Shown: piece by piece, positions 30,595 to 39,779 of the stretch | Layout: each line of letters starts with the position of its first letter | Position numbering within the stretch: the first letter of the stretch is position 1 | Source: Alphaproteobacteria bacterium CG1_02_46_17 | GTDB lineage: Bacteria > Pseudomonadota > Alphaproteobacteria > Micavibrionales > Micavibrionaceae | Reading direction: 5' to 3' | DNA: 64,000 bases | Assembly (NCBI GenBank): GCA_001871905.1 | Contig: MNUG01000017.1 | Coordinates: 397-64,396, forward strand | The notes under the pieces: generated by a model | Told to the model about the DNA's origin: nothing | Database searches by the model: none | Seen by the model: the letters and a program-made list of their open reading frames with translations, nothing else | Position numbers and translations under genes: made by a program

Positions 30595-31284
30595 TCAAAC
30601 AGCACGAGTCAAAGCAAGTTCACGAATCTGATCCCAACTGCGCGCAATTTGAACAACGCCTTCGGCACGCAGCTTGGCTTCCAGATCATTCGGATGGTCT
30701 GAATAAATAGTCGTTCCGATCACATGCATATTTGCCGAAAACCCAGCGCGAGCCCCTGTTGGACTGTCTTCAAAAACGGTTGCATCCCGAGATTCATATC
30801 CTCTATCTTGCGCGATATGCATGAACAGATCAGGGGCAGGCTTGCCACGAGACAACCCAGCCTTTTCCGGCGTATAAATAACACTTTTGTGAAACACAGG
30901 TGACAACCCAACCGCTTCAATTGTTTTCTCAACATTGAAAGTCCGGCCATTCGAACCCACAGCCATATCGTATATATTGTGCAATTCAAAAAGAACTCGA
31001 ACAGCGTCCGGATCGACCTGAAGATGCTGATTCAATAAATCAGGAACAAACACCAGATATTCATCCATAACAGATAACGGGATATCTATCCGGCTATCTT
31101 CGGCTATTTTTTTGATCAAATCAGGGATAGCCAGTCCGATGCAATCGTGATTCAAGTAATCCAGATTGATAAATTCAGGAATACCGTAAACTTTCAGCGC
31201 TCGCAAAAGGGCCAAATTAAGAGGGACATCAGACTTCGCCAACGTCCCGTCACAATCCCAAATGATAAGTCTTTCCTTGGCCAT
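30595..31284 (-). CDS. HAD-superfamily hydrolase (phosphoglycolate phosphatase/beta-phosphoglucomutase-like)
   Basis: 229 residues. The nucleophile motif is IIWDCDGTLAKSD (Asp10, Asp12). A helical cap occupies about 20-85. Motif II is in VGSNGRTF, motif III Lys in RGKPAPDLFMHIA, and motif IV VFEDSPTGARAGFSA. This is subfamily IA. Possible substrates include phosphoglycolate and hexose phosphates; none can be chosen. It lies 55 bases after sdhA on the same strand. Confidence 0.88.
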   Translation of the reverse strand: MAKERLIIWDCDGTLAKSDVPLNLALLRALKVYGIPEFINLDYLNHDCIGLAIPDLIKKIAEDSRIDIPLSVMDEYLVFVPDLLNQHLQVDPDAVRVLFELHNIYDMAVGSNGRTFNVEKTIEAVGLSPVFHKSVIYTPEKAGLSRGKPAPDLFMHIAQDRGYESRDATVFEDSPTGARAGFSANMHVIGTTIYSDHPNDLEAKLRAEGVVQIARSWDQIRELALTRAV

Positions 31285-31339
31285 TTGTCCTCTCTACAGA
31301 AGAGAGAGCTTCAACACCAGAAAAAAATATTAGAAAAGT

Positions 31340-33124
31340 CTAGTAAACCCGTTTTTTTGGTGGAACGACGTCCACTTCATCGGTCAAGGTCTGCATAATC
31401 ACCGGACGATAACCGATTTTGGTCTTACCTGCCTCGTCAACCCAGATCGCAGTGTGTTTCATCCAGCGTTCATCATCACGATCAGGGAAATCTTCCCGCG
31501 CATGGGCACCACGGCTTTCCTGACGATTGGCGGCCGCATACATGCTGGCCACGGCCTGATAAAGCAAGTTATCCAATTCCAGCGTTTCCACCAGATCGGT
31601 ATTAAAGACCAGTGAACGGTCACAGACTTTAACGTCCTTTTTGGTCGCAAAGACTTCAGAGATTTTCTCGCAACCTTCTTGCAAGACTTCTCCGACACGA
31701 AACACCGCCGCATGATTTTGCATGGTGCGTTGCATATTCATACGAATGTCCGATGTCGGTATCGAACCACTGGCATTGCGGAACCCGTCAAAACGGGTCA
31801 AGGCTTTCTCAAGTGCATCACCAGTCATCTTGCGGTGTTTAGCTCCCGGGACAACCGTTTCCACGGCACGGATAGCAGCAGCACGACCAAACACAACCAG
31901 ATCAAGCAACGAATTTGAACCCAGACGGTTTGCTCCGTGAACGGAAACGCAAGCTGCCTCGCCAATTGCCATCAATCCGGGCACAACACGGTTCGGATCA
32001 TCTTGAGTTGGCGCCACAACTTCTGTGCGCCAGTTGGTCGGGATGCCTCCCATATTATAATGAGCAGTTGGCAATACCGGAATTGGTTCCTTGGTCACAT
32101 CGACCCCTGCAAAGATTTTTGCGGTTTCGGCAATCCCCGGTAAACGGGAATGGATAATATCCGGATCAAGATGTTCCAGATGCAAGTGAATATGATCTTT
32201 AAGCGGGCCAACACCGCGACCTTCACGAATTTCAATCGTCATCGAGCGCGAGACAACATCACGAGACGCCAGATCTTTCGCAGACGGCGCATAACGAAGC
32301 ATAAAGCGCTCACCTTCGGAGTTGGTCAGATATCCGCCCTCCCCCCGCACACCTTCGGTAATCAGACATCCCGCGCCATAAATTCCGGTCGGGTGAAATT
32401 GGATAAATTCCATATCCTGCAAAGGAAGCCCAGCACGCAAAACCATTGCATTGCCATCACCGGTGCAAGTATGCGCCGAAGTACAAGAGAAAAACGCACG
32501 ACCATATCCGCCGGTCGCCAGAACAGTCTGGTGGCCACGGAACACATGGATGGTTCCATCATTCAGATTCCACGCAACAACACCGACGCATGATCCGTTC
32601 GGCTCCATCAGCAAATCCAGTGCGATAAATTCGATAAAGAATTCAGCCTTGTGTTTAAGAGCCTGCGTATAAAGAGTATGCAAAATCGCGTGACCCGTTC
32701 GGTCAGCCGCAGCACAAGTCCGTTGAGCTGTTCCTTCGCCAAAATGGGTGGTCATGCCACCAAAAGCGCGTTGATAAATTTTACCTTCGGCAGTACGGGA
32801 GAACGGCACACCAAAATGCTCCAGTTCAATAATCGCCGGAATAGCTTCACGGCACATATATTCAATCGCATCCTGATCGCCCAACCAGTCAGACCCCTTG
32901 ATGGTGTCATACATGTGAAAGCGCCAGTCATCTTCGCCCATATTCCCCAGCGCCGCAGAAATACCGCCCTGCGCCGCCACCGTGTGCGAACGGGTCGGAA
33001 AGACTTTGGACAAACACGCAACCTTCAGACCTTTCTCGGCCATCCCCATAACAGCGCGAAGACCAGCTCCGCCGCCACCGACCACAACCACATCATATTC
33101 GTGGGTAATTACTTCGTACGTCAT
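31340..33124 (-). CDS. sdhA: Succinate dehydrogenase flavoprotein subunit
   Basis: 594 residues. It oxidises succinate to fumarate on FAD. The FAD site is [20 protein letters not shown]. The covalent-FAD histidine is in [11 protein letters not shown]. Active-site segments are [18 protein letters not shown] and the C-terminal [20 protein letters not shown]. The length is normal. Third gene of sdhC-sdhD-sdhA, 52 bases after sdhD. In most alphaproteobacteria sdhB follows directly; here an HAD gene does. Confidence 0.98.
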   Translation of the reverse strand: MTYEVITHEYDVVVVGGGGAGLRAVMGMAEKGLKVACLSKVFPTRSHTVAAQGGISAALGNMGEDDWRFHMYDTIKGSDWLGDQDAIEYMCREAIPAIIELEHFGVPFSRTAEGKIYQRAFGGMTTHFGEGTAQRTCAAADRTGHAILHTLYTQALKHKAEFFIEFIALDLLMEPNGSCVGVVAWNLNDGTIHVFRGHQTVLATGGYGRAFFSCTSAHTCTGDGNAMVLRAGLPLQDMEFIQFHPTGIYGAGCLITEGVRGEGGYLTNSEGERFMLRYAPSAKDLASRDVVSRSMTIEIREGRGVGPLKDHIHLHLEHLDPDIIHSRLPGIAETAKIFAGVDVTKEPIPVLPTAHYNMGGIPTNWRTEVVAPTQDDPNRVVPGLMAIGEAACVSVHGANRLGSNSLLDLVVFGRAAAIRAVETVVPGAKHRKMTGDALEKALTRFDGFRNASGSIPTSDIRMNMQRTMQNHAAVFRVGEVLQEGCEKISEVFATKKDVKVCDRSLVFNTDLVETLELDNLLYQAVASMYAAANRQESRGAHAREDFPDRDDERWMKHTAIWVDEAGKTKIGYRPVIMQTLTDEVDVVPPKKRVY

Positions 33125-33176
33125 ATTCTTTTCCTTTTATAAAATCCGGAACATTCTGGGCCCGAAGGCCTTGCCA

Positions 33177-33617
33177 TTATGGCTGTGCAACAACAATGGC
33201 AGGGACAACAACAACTGCCATCGACAATTTCAAAACCGAATAGGCAGCCGCAACAAATAACGCGGCACATCCCAACTTCATTCCCATCAGGAAAAATGGT
33301 TTGGTTTTTTCACAATGCACATAATCTTCAATAACAACCTGCAACCCCAGCGCCATATGATAAAAGACCGAGGCCAGAAACAACAGCATCAGGATGGCAT
33401 GAGTAGGTTGGGCGAAGAATCCTTGAACACTAGCATAATCAGCTCCCACCGCCGCCAGAGACATCACAGACCACACCGCCCACAACACCAAGGGGATGTT
33501 GGCAAGCGCCGTCAATTTCTGGTGCATCCAGTGGTGAACACCAGCATGGGTAGATCCCAGCCCGCGCGCGCGCGCCATATCACCTTTGAATGGAGTTGCT
33601 TCCCATTTTTGAGCCAT
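33177..33617 (-). CDS. sdhD: Succinate dehydrogenase membrane anchor subunit
   Basis: 146 residues with three membrane helices (about 38-56, 73-93, 108-135). The heme/quinone region has FYHMALGLQVVIEDYVHCE, the signature of SdhD. The start at 33617 is set by AGGAG eight bases upstream; the frame extends to a TTG at 33623. It lies 12 bases after sdhC, whose stop overlaps this ribosome binding site. Confidence 0.93.
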   Translation of the reverse strand: MAQKWEATPFKGDMARARGLGSTHAGVHHWMHQKLTALANIPLVLWAVWSVMSLAAVGADYASVQGFFAQPTHAILMLLFLASVFYHMALGLQVVIEDYVHCEKTKPFFLMGMKLGCAALFVAAAYSVLKLSMAVVVVPAIVVAQP

Positions 33618-33629
33618 AATCAAAATCTC

Positions 33630-34037
33630 CTAATAAAAGAATTTCAGGCAGCCCCAAGTGCCAATGGTCAGGGCAATCGATACAATAAAAATAACCATAC
33701 CGGCTTTTTCCGCAGCAGGAATTGTAATCATCCGCCCCGTATCCATGATCAGATGACGAACGCCGGAACACATATGGAAGAACAAGGCTCCCGTCCATCC
33801 GAACAAGCACAACTGGCCAAACCACGACACTGCAAAACCATGGAAGCCTTGGTAAGATTCAGAGCCACCAGCCGCAGCCACCAACATCCAGACCAGCATT
33901 AATGTCCCGACTGACAGAGCAATACCACTGGCACGGTGAAAGATGGACAAAGCCATATTCATCGACCATTTCCAGATCTGCAAATGTGGAGAAAGCGGGC
34001 GTTGAGAAGCAGAACGCGGGGTTTGTGGTGTGGGCAT
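33630..34037 (-). CDS. sdhC: Succinate dehydrogenase cytochrome b556 subunit
   Basis: 135 residues with three membrane helices. Family motifs are RPLSPHLQIWKW, SIFHRASGIAL (quinone-site Ser and Arg) and FHMCSGVRHLIMDTG, containing the heme-ligand histidine. The start at 34037 follows AAGGAAG; the open frame extends 15 codons further but without signal. First gene of sdhC-sdhD-sdhA, with a clear promoter 51-79 bases upstream. Confidence 0.95.
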   Translation of the reverse strand: MPTPQTPRSASQRPLSPHLQIWKWSMNMALSIFHRASGIALSVGTLMLVWMLVAAAGGSESYQGFHGFAVSWFGQLCLFGWTGALFFHMCSGVRHLIMDTGRMITIPAAEKAGMVIFIVSIALTIGTWGCLKFFY

Positions 34038-34087
34038 GGAAACTTCCTTGGACAAAATTCTGATAAAAACTGCAAATTTCAAGCGGG

Positions 34088-34116
34088 ATCATACACTTCA
34101 TGACCGGCTTTGCCAA
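34088..34116 (-). promoter_or_regulatory. Promoter of sdhC-sdhD-sdhA
   Basis: On the minus strand: TTGGCA (34116-34111), a 17-base spacer, TATGAT (34093-34088). The start site would be near 34081, giving a leader of about 44 bases before the sdhC ATG. Confidence 0.72.
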
Positions 34117-34247
34117 TAGGTCAGCCTCCCTATTCTTGGCTGTTCCACAAGAAGTCGGCCCCCACCACTATAATTTGATATATGTAAAGATATAGGAATA
34201 TGGATATTAATTTGAATCTAAGGTAGAGTTGTGACAAAGAAGCCAAA

Positions 34248-34277
34248 TTAACAGGCCATTAGCATTTGTCATATATT
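34248..34277 (+). promoter_or_regulatory. Possible promoter for the lipoprotein/HExxH pair
   Basis: TTAACA (34248-34253), 18-base spacer, TATATT (34272-34277), about 26 bases before the GTG at 34303. One mismatch from consensus in each box. Confidence 0.45.
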
Positions 34278-34302
34278 ATACAAGATATCATTGGAGGGTG
34301 TC

Positions 34303-34506
34303 GTGTCGTTCAAGTCATTAATTATAGCTGTTGCCACGGCATTTTCTGCCTCTGCATGCAGTAATCTGGGCATGGCTCCGGCTTCTGATTCAGAAAATCC
34401 GGATACCAGAGACAAGAACGTCAAGATTCAAGACATTATCCACTGTGAACCGACCCCGCAAAAACCGTGTTTTGGCGGTGACTTTCCACTTAAGCCCAAA
34501 AACTAG
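34303..34506 (+). CDS. Small putative lipoprotein
   Basis: 67 residues. An N-terminal hydrophobic stretch ends in SASACSNL, which can be read as a lipobox (Ala rather than Leu at -3). The mature part is about 47 residues, polar, with two further Cys (IIHCEPTPQKPCFGGD). The start is GTG at 34303, four bases after GGAGGG; the frame begins formally at a TTG inside that box. It ends 15 bases before the large HExxH gene, so both are probably one operon. No family recognised. Confidence 0.6.
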   Translation: MSFKSLIIAVATAFSASACSNLGMAPASDSENPDTRDKNVKIQDIIHCEPTPQKPCFGGDFPLKPKN

Positions 34507-34521
34507 GGGTCAGAGTGGAAA

Positions 34522-36336
34522 ATGGATATATTAGGGGCAATCAAATCAGTCTTTATCGACGAATATAAGTTCGGCGTTGAGAGGCAATCTCAAAAGCCTG
34601 TCGTTTATGTAGATGTCAACCAGATTGACCAATACCAAAACAAACCCGCCATCGAGAGGCTCGTTACAACAATCAATCAGATAAAAAACCAAGTAACACT
34701 TAAAGATGGACTGTTTGATCCCGACGACCCAGACCAGATAAACCAGATTCCCCAGGATCTCAGAAAAAAGCTGGAAACAGGCATGGCAGAAGTTGCCGAT
34801 ATCGTGCGTCCGCAGTTGGAAGAGTTCCACCCCGGCCTGACATCAAATGTATCAAATGCCAAACTCACTCGGCTTTTGGTTGCTGCCTTTTCCCAAGGCC
34901 CCTTTTCAGATAAAAGTTTATTAAAAGATCAGGAAATTTGTGTCATTAATGGGCCAAACGGAAGCGAGATTGATCCCGACCATTTAATAAAAGATGGGTT
35001 ATTCGGACTTGCAAAAGGGATTGGCGCTTTTAATCCCGAACATCTTCGCCCCCTTCCCGGTGATAAAGAATTGTGGGATCAACTGGTCGGCGAACATGAA
35101 GGTGAACACTGTAACCAACCAGAGAAAACCGGCCAGACTGAATCCGAAAGAGATTTGCAAACACTTGACGGAGAGATCAAATCCGACCGTGTAGCCCTTA
35201 AGAGCATGCGTGACGCAGGTCATACTGATGTTGCACAGGCGTGGGTGGATATCCGTATTATATCCACCGCAGAAGGAGACAACACACACGCATCAAGTTT
35301 ATTTATCGAGGATGGTGCAGATTATACAGGCGTAACACAAAACAATCTGGATGCCGCAAAAGATCTGAGAAATGAAATGAACCGCGCTGTCCAGACAATA
35401 TCCGGTCTGGATGATAATCAAACAGAACAGCTCAGGAAGAAAGACCCGCAAAAATATGCCGATTATCTGGAAGAGCAGATCAAAACCGGAGATTTCCCGG
35501 TGCAGCACAGAATGTCTGACTTCGAGATCGAAAACAGACTCACAAAAGAGATAGGAATAGAGCCAGACAAACTTTTGGATTATCCTACCTCACAATTTCC
35601 CCAGCTTCTTGAAACCTATAAAAATCTGGAACAGAATGGCGAGTTTCAAACCAGAGCGGATAATCCCGAGCTTTTGATGAAAATGTCTGAACAATATGTC
35701 GGAGCAACCCGCCGGTTATTTGTCGAGAATACCACGCCTAAAAACCCAATTGTCTCTCACTCAGAAAAGACCTCCCCTGATACAGAAGAAACACCCCTGC
35801 CTGAACGGTTGAAAGAAAACGCGGACTTGGAACTGTACAGTTCAATGGATCGTAATGTTGCAAAAAAACTCGGGATCTCCGAAGAGCAAGCATACAATCT
35901 GAATGAAGCCAATCCCGACCGATACATGACACTGGTCGAAGGAATGCTCAAGGATGGCACCTATGATACCAAATCAACCATCCAGTTAAGCCAGCAGGAA
36001 ATCAGTGCCAAAGTCGCCGGATTATATGGCGTAGAGCAGAAAAACCTGTCAAACATCCCTTACTCCCTAAGAAGCAAAGCCGAAGGCTATCTGCAAGAAA
36101 AAGGGGAAACCAGCTATACCGCAAACAATCCATATTTGATTGATGCCGTAAAAAAACACATTGAAGAATATAGGGGTGAACCTGTACTGGAAACCTCAGC
36201 TTGCCCTAACAGCCCTTTTGCCGAAAATGCAGGAGACTGCACAAGCCATAAACCCGAAGCACCCCTTGCCCCCGAAAAAGTGACTTCCCTTTATATCCAG
36301 CCCCAAAACAGAATGGGGTTTGCTGCAACTGTTTGA
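34522..36336 (+). CDS. Uncharacterised protein with gluzincin-like HExxH motif and C-terminal repeats
   Basis: 604 residues with no signal peptide and no membrane segment. His192-Glu193-Gly-Glu-His196 forms HExxH. Glu218 follows 22 residues after the second His, in LDGEIKSDR, giving ExxxD (Glu218, Asp222), the arrangement of thermolysin-like gluzincins. The rest of the N-terminal 250 residues matches no family I recognise. From about 290 to 580 four degenerate repeats of about 40 residues occur, each with a pattern like (L/V)xxxxGhxxxxhxxh...YxxhhExxhxxGxh. Examples are LTKEIGIEPDKLLDY, VAKKLGISEEQAYNL and VAGLYGVEQKNLSNI. It is co-oriented with the small lipoprotein 15 bases upstream. Metallopeptidase activity is an inference from the motif only. 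Confidence 0.65.
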   Translation: MDILGAIKSVFIDEYKFGVERQSQKPVVYVDVNQIDQYQNKPAIERLVTTINQIKNQVTLKDGLFDPDDPDQINQIPQDLRKKLETGMAEVADIVRPQLEEFHPGLTSNVSNAKLTRLLVAAFSQGPFSDKSLLKDQEICVINGPNGSEIDPDHLIKDGLFGLAKGIGAFNPEHLRPLPGDKELWDQLVGEHEGEHCNQPEKTGQTESERDLQTLDGEIKSDRVALKSMRDAGHTDVAQAWVDIRIISTAEGDNTHASSLFIEDGADYTGVTQNNLDAAKDLRNEMNRAVQTISGLDDNQTEQLRKKDPQKYADYLEEQIKTGDFPVQHRMSDFEIENRLTKEIGIEPDKLLDYPTSQFPQLLETYKNLEQNGEFQTRADNPELLMKMSEQYVGATRRLFVENTTPKNPIVSHSEKTSPDTEETPLPERLKENADLELYSSMDRNVAKKLGISEEQAYNLNEANPDRYMTLVEGMLKDGTYDTKSTIQLSQQEISAKVAGLYGVEQKNLSNIPYSLRSKAEGYLQEKGETSYTANNPYLIDAVKKHIEEYRGEPVLETSACPNSPFAENAGDCTSHKPEAPLAPEKVTSLYIQPQNRMGFAATV

Positions 36337-36476
36337 TTATAATAGAATAACAACAGTACACCCCCAAAAACACTACAAATCCTGAAAAATTCTATAAAAG
36401 TGGGGGGAATAATCGTGCCCATTCGTTATACATACATCAAGACATTCTGTTAAAATGAATATTAGAGGCACATAAA

Positions 36477-36986
36477 ATGACAAACAAAGAAAAATTACTC
36501 GCCTTTTCCGCTTTGGCGCTTCTCCTGACTTCAGGATTTCCGGCCATGGCTGAAGACAGCAGCGACTCAGCCCCACCCGCGGTGAGTGACCAGCGCACAA
36601 TGGGCTTTGGTAACAACGGGAAAGGGCCGAGCAGCGATAAGCCACGCGGCGATCCGGAAAAAATGGCTGAACGCCAAGCTGAAATGCAAAAACGTGGTGC
36701 GGAAAGATTTGCCAAATCTGATAAAAACGGAGATGGCTTTCTGACCAGAGAAGAGATGCTTGAGGCTCATAAAGAACGACTGGATCAGATGTTTGCCGAA
36801 ACCGATGCCAATAAGGATGATAAACTTTCTCCTGATGAATTGCGCGCCGGAAAGCAGCAAATGATGCAAAAACTCCGGGATAAAATGGGCGATCGTAAAG
36901 GCAGCTTCATGGGCAAATCCCAAGGGCAGGGAAATGGACAAAACTTCAAAGGAAGCCAGACTCCTCCCCCTCCAGAAGATGATTAG
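36477..36986 (+). CDS. Secreted EF-hand protein
   Basis: 169 residues. A signal peptide ends at AMAED (about residue 25). Two EF-hand loops follow: DKNGDGFLTREE (about 82-93) and DANKDDKLSPDE (about 105-116), both with the expected Asp/Asn ligands and closing Glu. The C-terminal tail is rich in Gly, Gln and Pro. It should bind calcium in the periplasm. It lies 28 bases before an ECF sigma factor gene on the same strand, an arrangement suggesting one signalling operon. AGAGG precedes the ATG. Confidence 0.85.
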   Translation: MTNKEKLLAFSALALLLTSGFPAMAEDSSDSAPPAVSDQRTMGFGNNGKGPSSDKPRGDPEKMAERQAEMQKRGAERFAKSDKNGDGFLTREEMLEAHKERLDQMFAETDANKDDKLSPDELRAGKQQMMQKLRDKMGDRKGSFMGKSQGQGNGQNFKGSQTPPPPEDD

Positions 36987-37014
36987 TCAAGAACCACAAG
37001 ACAAAGGATAAAGG

Positions 37015-37587
37015 ATGGATAACCATCTGATGACCGAATATATGAAGCAGGTTGCGGAAGGAGACGAAATTGCCTTCCGCAAATTGTCCGAAGCTCTTGG
37101 GCAACGGATATTTGCCTTGGCATTCCGGTTGCTTTCCGGTGACCGCGCCACGGCTGAAGATGTCTCACAAGACGTATTGATCAAGCTTTGGCAGTTTGCA
37201 CCGAAATGGAAAGCAGGAGGATCGGTTCAGGCATGGGTTTCTCGCCTGACTTATAATGCCTGCATGGATGTGTACCGTGCCCGCAAGAACAAGAATGAGG
37301 AAATGCCCGAAGAAATCAGTATTCCCGAAACAGCCAATGCGACTTTGCTCAATAGCGAATACCGCTCCTTGCTGTTACAGGCCATTGAACGTCTGCCTGA
37401 ACGTCAAGGGGAAGCTTTGCTGCTCACCTATTTTCAAGAGAACAGCCGCCGCGAAGTAGCAAACCTGATGAAAACGACAGAAAAAGCTGTCGAACACTTG
37501 ATCTCAAGGGGATTAAAAGCCCTAACAACCCTGATCCCTGCAAATATAAATGGAGAGAAAAATGAAATCGCAAACAGATCTTATTAA
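37015..37587 (+). CDS. ECF-type RNA polymerase sigma factor
   Basis: 190 residues. Region 2 runs ALAFRLLSGDRATAEDVSQD then VLIKLWQFAPKW (about 38-70), with the -10 recognition helix near VQAWVSRLTYNACMDVYR. Region 4 (about 122-172) includes LPERQGEALLLTYF and a helix-turn-helix (RREVANLMKTTEKAVEHLIS). There is no region 1 or 3, hence ECF type. It lies between the EF-hand gene and a membrane protein gene that starts within its last 26 bases, the usual place for a cognate anti-sigma factor. Confidence 0.92.
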   Translation: MDNHLMTEYMKQVAEGDEIAFRKLSEALGQRIFALAFRLLSGDRATAEDVSQDVLIKLWQFAPKWKAGGSVQAWVSRLTYNACMDVYRARKNKNEEMPEEISIPETANATLLNSEYRSLLLQAIERLPERQGEALLLTYFQENSRREVANLMKTTEKAVEHLISRGLKALTTLIPANINGEKNEIANRSY

Positions 37588-37951
37588 AGACCCGTTCGAT
37601 ATTCTGGACATGGACAGCAATATTGTCCCCATGATGTCAAAGGACAAATTGTCCGGAATGATTGATCATGCCCTTGAGCATGAACAAATCGTGGCCCCTG
37701 TCACCAGACGCCCTGAAATCATCTTCTCCCGCACGGGCTGGTGGTCGGGTGGACTGGCGACCGCCGCCTGTCTGATTTTGTTATTGACTGTGTTCCCAAT
37801 GCCGCAAACTCCAATACAAAAAGTGCAGGATACGGCGACTCTCACACCATCAATGACCACGCAAATCAGCACCACCACCGCCTTGTTCAACGAAGACGAT
37901 GACCTCACAGTTAGCGATTTGATGCTGTACGATACATTGGACAGTTTCTAG
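37562..37951 (+). CDS. Putative anti-sigma factor (single-pass membrane protein)
   Basis: 129 residues. A soluble N-terminus (about 1-60) is followed by one membrane helix (about 65-83, GGLATAACLILLLTVF) and a periplasmic tail of about 45 residues ending in acidic DEDDL-type sequence. No zinc-binding HxxxCxxC of the ZAS family is present, so the assignment rests on overlap with the sigma gene and on topology. The start at 37562 follows GGAGAG; an in-frame ATG lies 12 bases earlier. The last four bases overlap the convergent mnmC stop. Confidence 0.62.
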   Translation: MKSQTDLIKDPFDILDMDSNIVPMMSKDKLSGMIDHALEHEQIVAPVTRRPEIIFSRTGWWSGGLATAACLILLLTVFPMPQTPIQKVQDTATLTPSMTTQISTTTALFNEDDDLTVSDLMLYDTLDSF

Positions 37952-39726
37952 GATAGAGAAATATTTTTTCGTGCGGCCCGATCAATAAAGCGTTGCGCGG
38001 AAACATTGGTGATAACATTGCGCGGCACAGGTGAACTCTCTCCCATCATTTGTGCCGCGATTATTTCTGCTGCCAGAACAGATGAGGTCAAACCGTGCGA
38101 CCCGTGCGCCACGGAAACATATAGTCCATGATACTCAGGCATCGCACCAATCACCGGAACGCGGTCTTTGGCGGAACACCGAAAGGCCGCCCGCGCATCA
38201 CAAATATCCGCCGCCCCGTCAAACCCCTCCACAACGGATGATAATTTGGAAAGCACATCCGCATGATCTTCCTCCCGAATCGAGAGATCATCAAGCCATG
38301 ATTGAAAGGTCGATCCAACCACCATTTTACCGTCAAACGGGTGTGAGGCATATCCGCCATAACAAAGGTTGCAAGCAAGCTCCCCCAGACTATCCGGAAC
38401 TTGGATGACGCTCACCTGTCCGCGCACAGTATGAACCGGCAACCACTGTGTCTGGGAAAATTTCAAAACATCCGCCGCACAGGCCAGGACAACGGCGTCA
38501 TAGGTGCGGCCATTCACCAGCCATTGGGAATCGCTTTGTTGTAAAGCCAACACCTCTTCCGCAACAACAGATACTTTTTTTGCCAATGCTGCCACAACGC
38601 GAAAGGGCGACACCATACCGGCATCAGGCAAGTACAAAGCATCATGTTTAACTGGAACACCGGAAATCAATCCGGCTTCTTCTTTCGAAACCATCCGCGC
38701 ATGATCTTGATGCCAATCCCAGTTTCCTAAGAATCCGTCAAAACGCTTTTGCTTCTGGTCATCTCCGACCAAATGCAAACTGCCACATGGGTCGAACCCG
38801 ACATCATCAAGATTTTGAAAAACGCGTAAGGCCTGCATAAAGGCCGACGAATAAAAATCGGATTCAAAGCCGCGCTGCGCGGTAAAACGTGGATTAAACA
38901 ACCCACGCACATTGCCCGATCCGCCGCTGGCCAGCCCATTTTTTTCATACACATGAACCTCAACGCCGCGATCATGCAACGATGAGGCTGCCGCCACTCC
39001 GGCAATTCCTCCACCTATTACGGCCACGCTTTGCGGCTTTATAACAAAATCGTCACCCCCGCGATCGCCTTCGAATGTCCCGACAATCATCTCGCGCTTA
39101 TGGCCATAGCCTTTGGTTTTCGAGATATGAAATCCTGCCCCTTCCAATCCTCGTTTGACAATGCCCGCTGCCGTGAATGTTGCAACCCGCGCCCCTTCCC
39201 TTGATAACCGCCCCATATTCAAAAAAACCGTGTCCGACCACATCTCGGGATTTTTGGCGGGGGCATGACCGTCCAGAAACCAGCAATCAACGATTGTATC
39301 CAGTTCGAGGATGGCGCGGTTCACATCATCAAAAATCAGGGTAAGAGTCACAAAATCACTGACACGTATTTTATGCCATCCCCCGATGCGTAAAGGATAT
39401 AGGTCAACCAGCCTTTCAAGGCGCCCATCAAATTCACCCGACCAGTGAGCCAAATATTTGGCTACCTCATCCTTTGAGAGTGGATATTTCTCGAACGAGA
39501 TATAATTCAAGATCTGACCAGCATCGGCAGTATCTTCAAAACTCTTCCAGGCGCATAAGAAATTAAGCCCCGTCCCGAATCCAGTCTCACAAATGGTAAA
39601 TTGATCTTTTCCTGAAAAACGCTGCGGCAGGCTATTTTTCTCTAAAAACACATAACGGCTCTCTTCCAGACCATTTTCGATCTGGAAATATATATCATCG
39701 AACTGTTCAGACCTTGGCGTTTCCAT
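37948..39726 (-). CDS. mnmC: Bifunctional tRNA mnm5(s2)U34 biosynthesis protein MnmC
   Basis: 592 residues. The N-terminal methyltransferase (about 1-220) has ICETGFGTGLNFLCAWKSF and DCWFLDGHAPAKNPEMWSD. The C-terminal FAD-dependent oxidase (about 230-590) has SVAVIGGGIAGVAAASSLHD, and VSVAHGSHGLTSSVLAAE near the end. The protein removes the carboxymethyl group and then methylates U34 of certain tRNAs. This is the full two-domain form. No clear ribosome binding site is seen. Its stop overlaps the anti-sigma-like gene by four bases; divergent from the M3 peptidase gene. Confidence 0.92.
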   Translation of the reverse strand: METPRSEQFDDIYFQIENGLEESRYVFLEKNSLPQRFSGKDQFTICETGFGTGLNFLCAWKSFEDTADAGQILNYISFEKYPLSKDEVAKYLAHWSGEFDGRLERLVDLYPLRIGGWHKIRVSDFVTLTLIFDDVNRAILELDTIVDCWFLDGHAPAKNPEMWSDTVFLNMGRLSREGARVATFTAAGIVKRGLEGAGFHISKTKGYGHKREMIVGTFEGDRGGDDFVIKPQSVAVIGGGIAGVAAASSLHDRGVEVHVYEKNGLASGGSGNVRGLFNPRFTAQRGFESDFYSSAFMQALRVFQNLDDVGFDPCGSLHLVGDDQKQKRFDGFLGNWDWHQDHARMVSKEEAGLISGVPVKHDALYLPDAGMVSPFRVVAALAKKVSVVAEEVLALQQSDSQWLVNGRTYDAVVLACAADVLKFSQTQWLPVHTVRGQVSVIQVPDSLGELACNLCYGGYASHPFDGKMVVGSTFQSWLDDLSIREEDHADVLSKLSSVVEGFDGAADICDARAAFRCSAKDRVPVIGAMPEYHGLYVSVAHGSHGLTSSVLAAEIIAAQMMGESSPVPRNVITNVSAQRFIDRAARKNISLS

Positions 39727-39779
39727 TTTTTTAATCCATATATTGTATTCGAGTTCAAAAAGGAAGGAACTAGATCATT

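Noticed and set aside
36402-36430. GGAATAA...CGTTATA resembling an ECF sigma promoter before the EF-hand gene
   Set aside because: The spacing between the boxes is about 12 bases, where 16-17 are needed.
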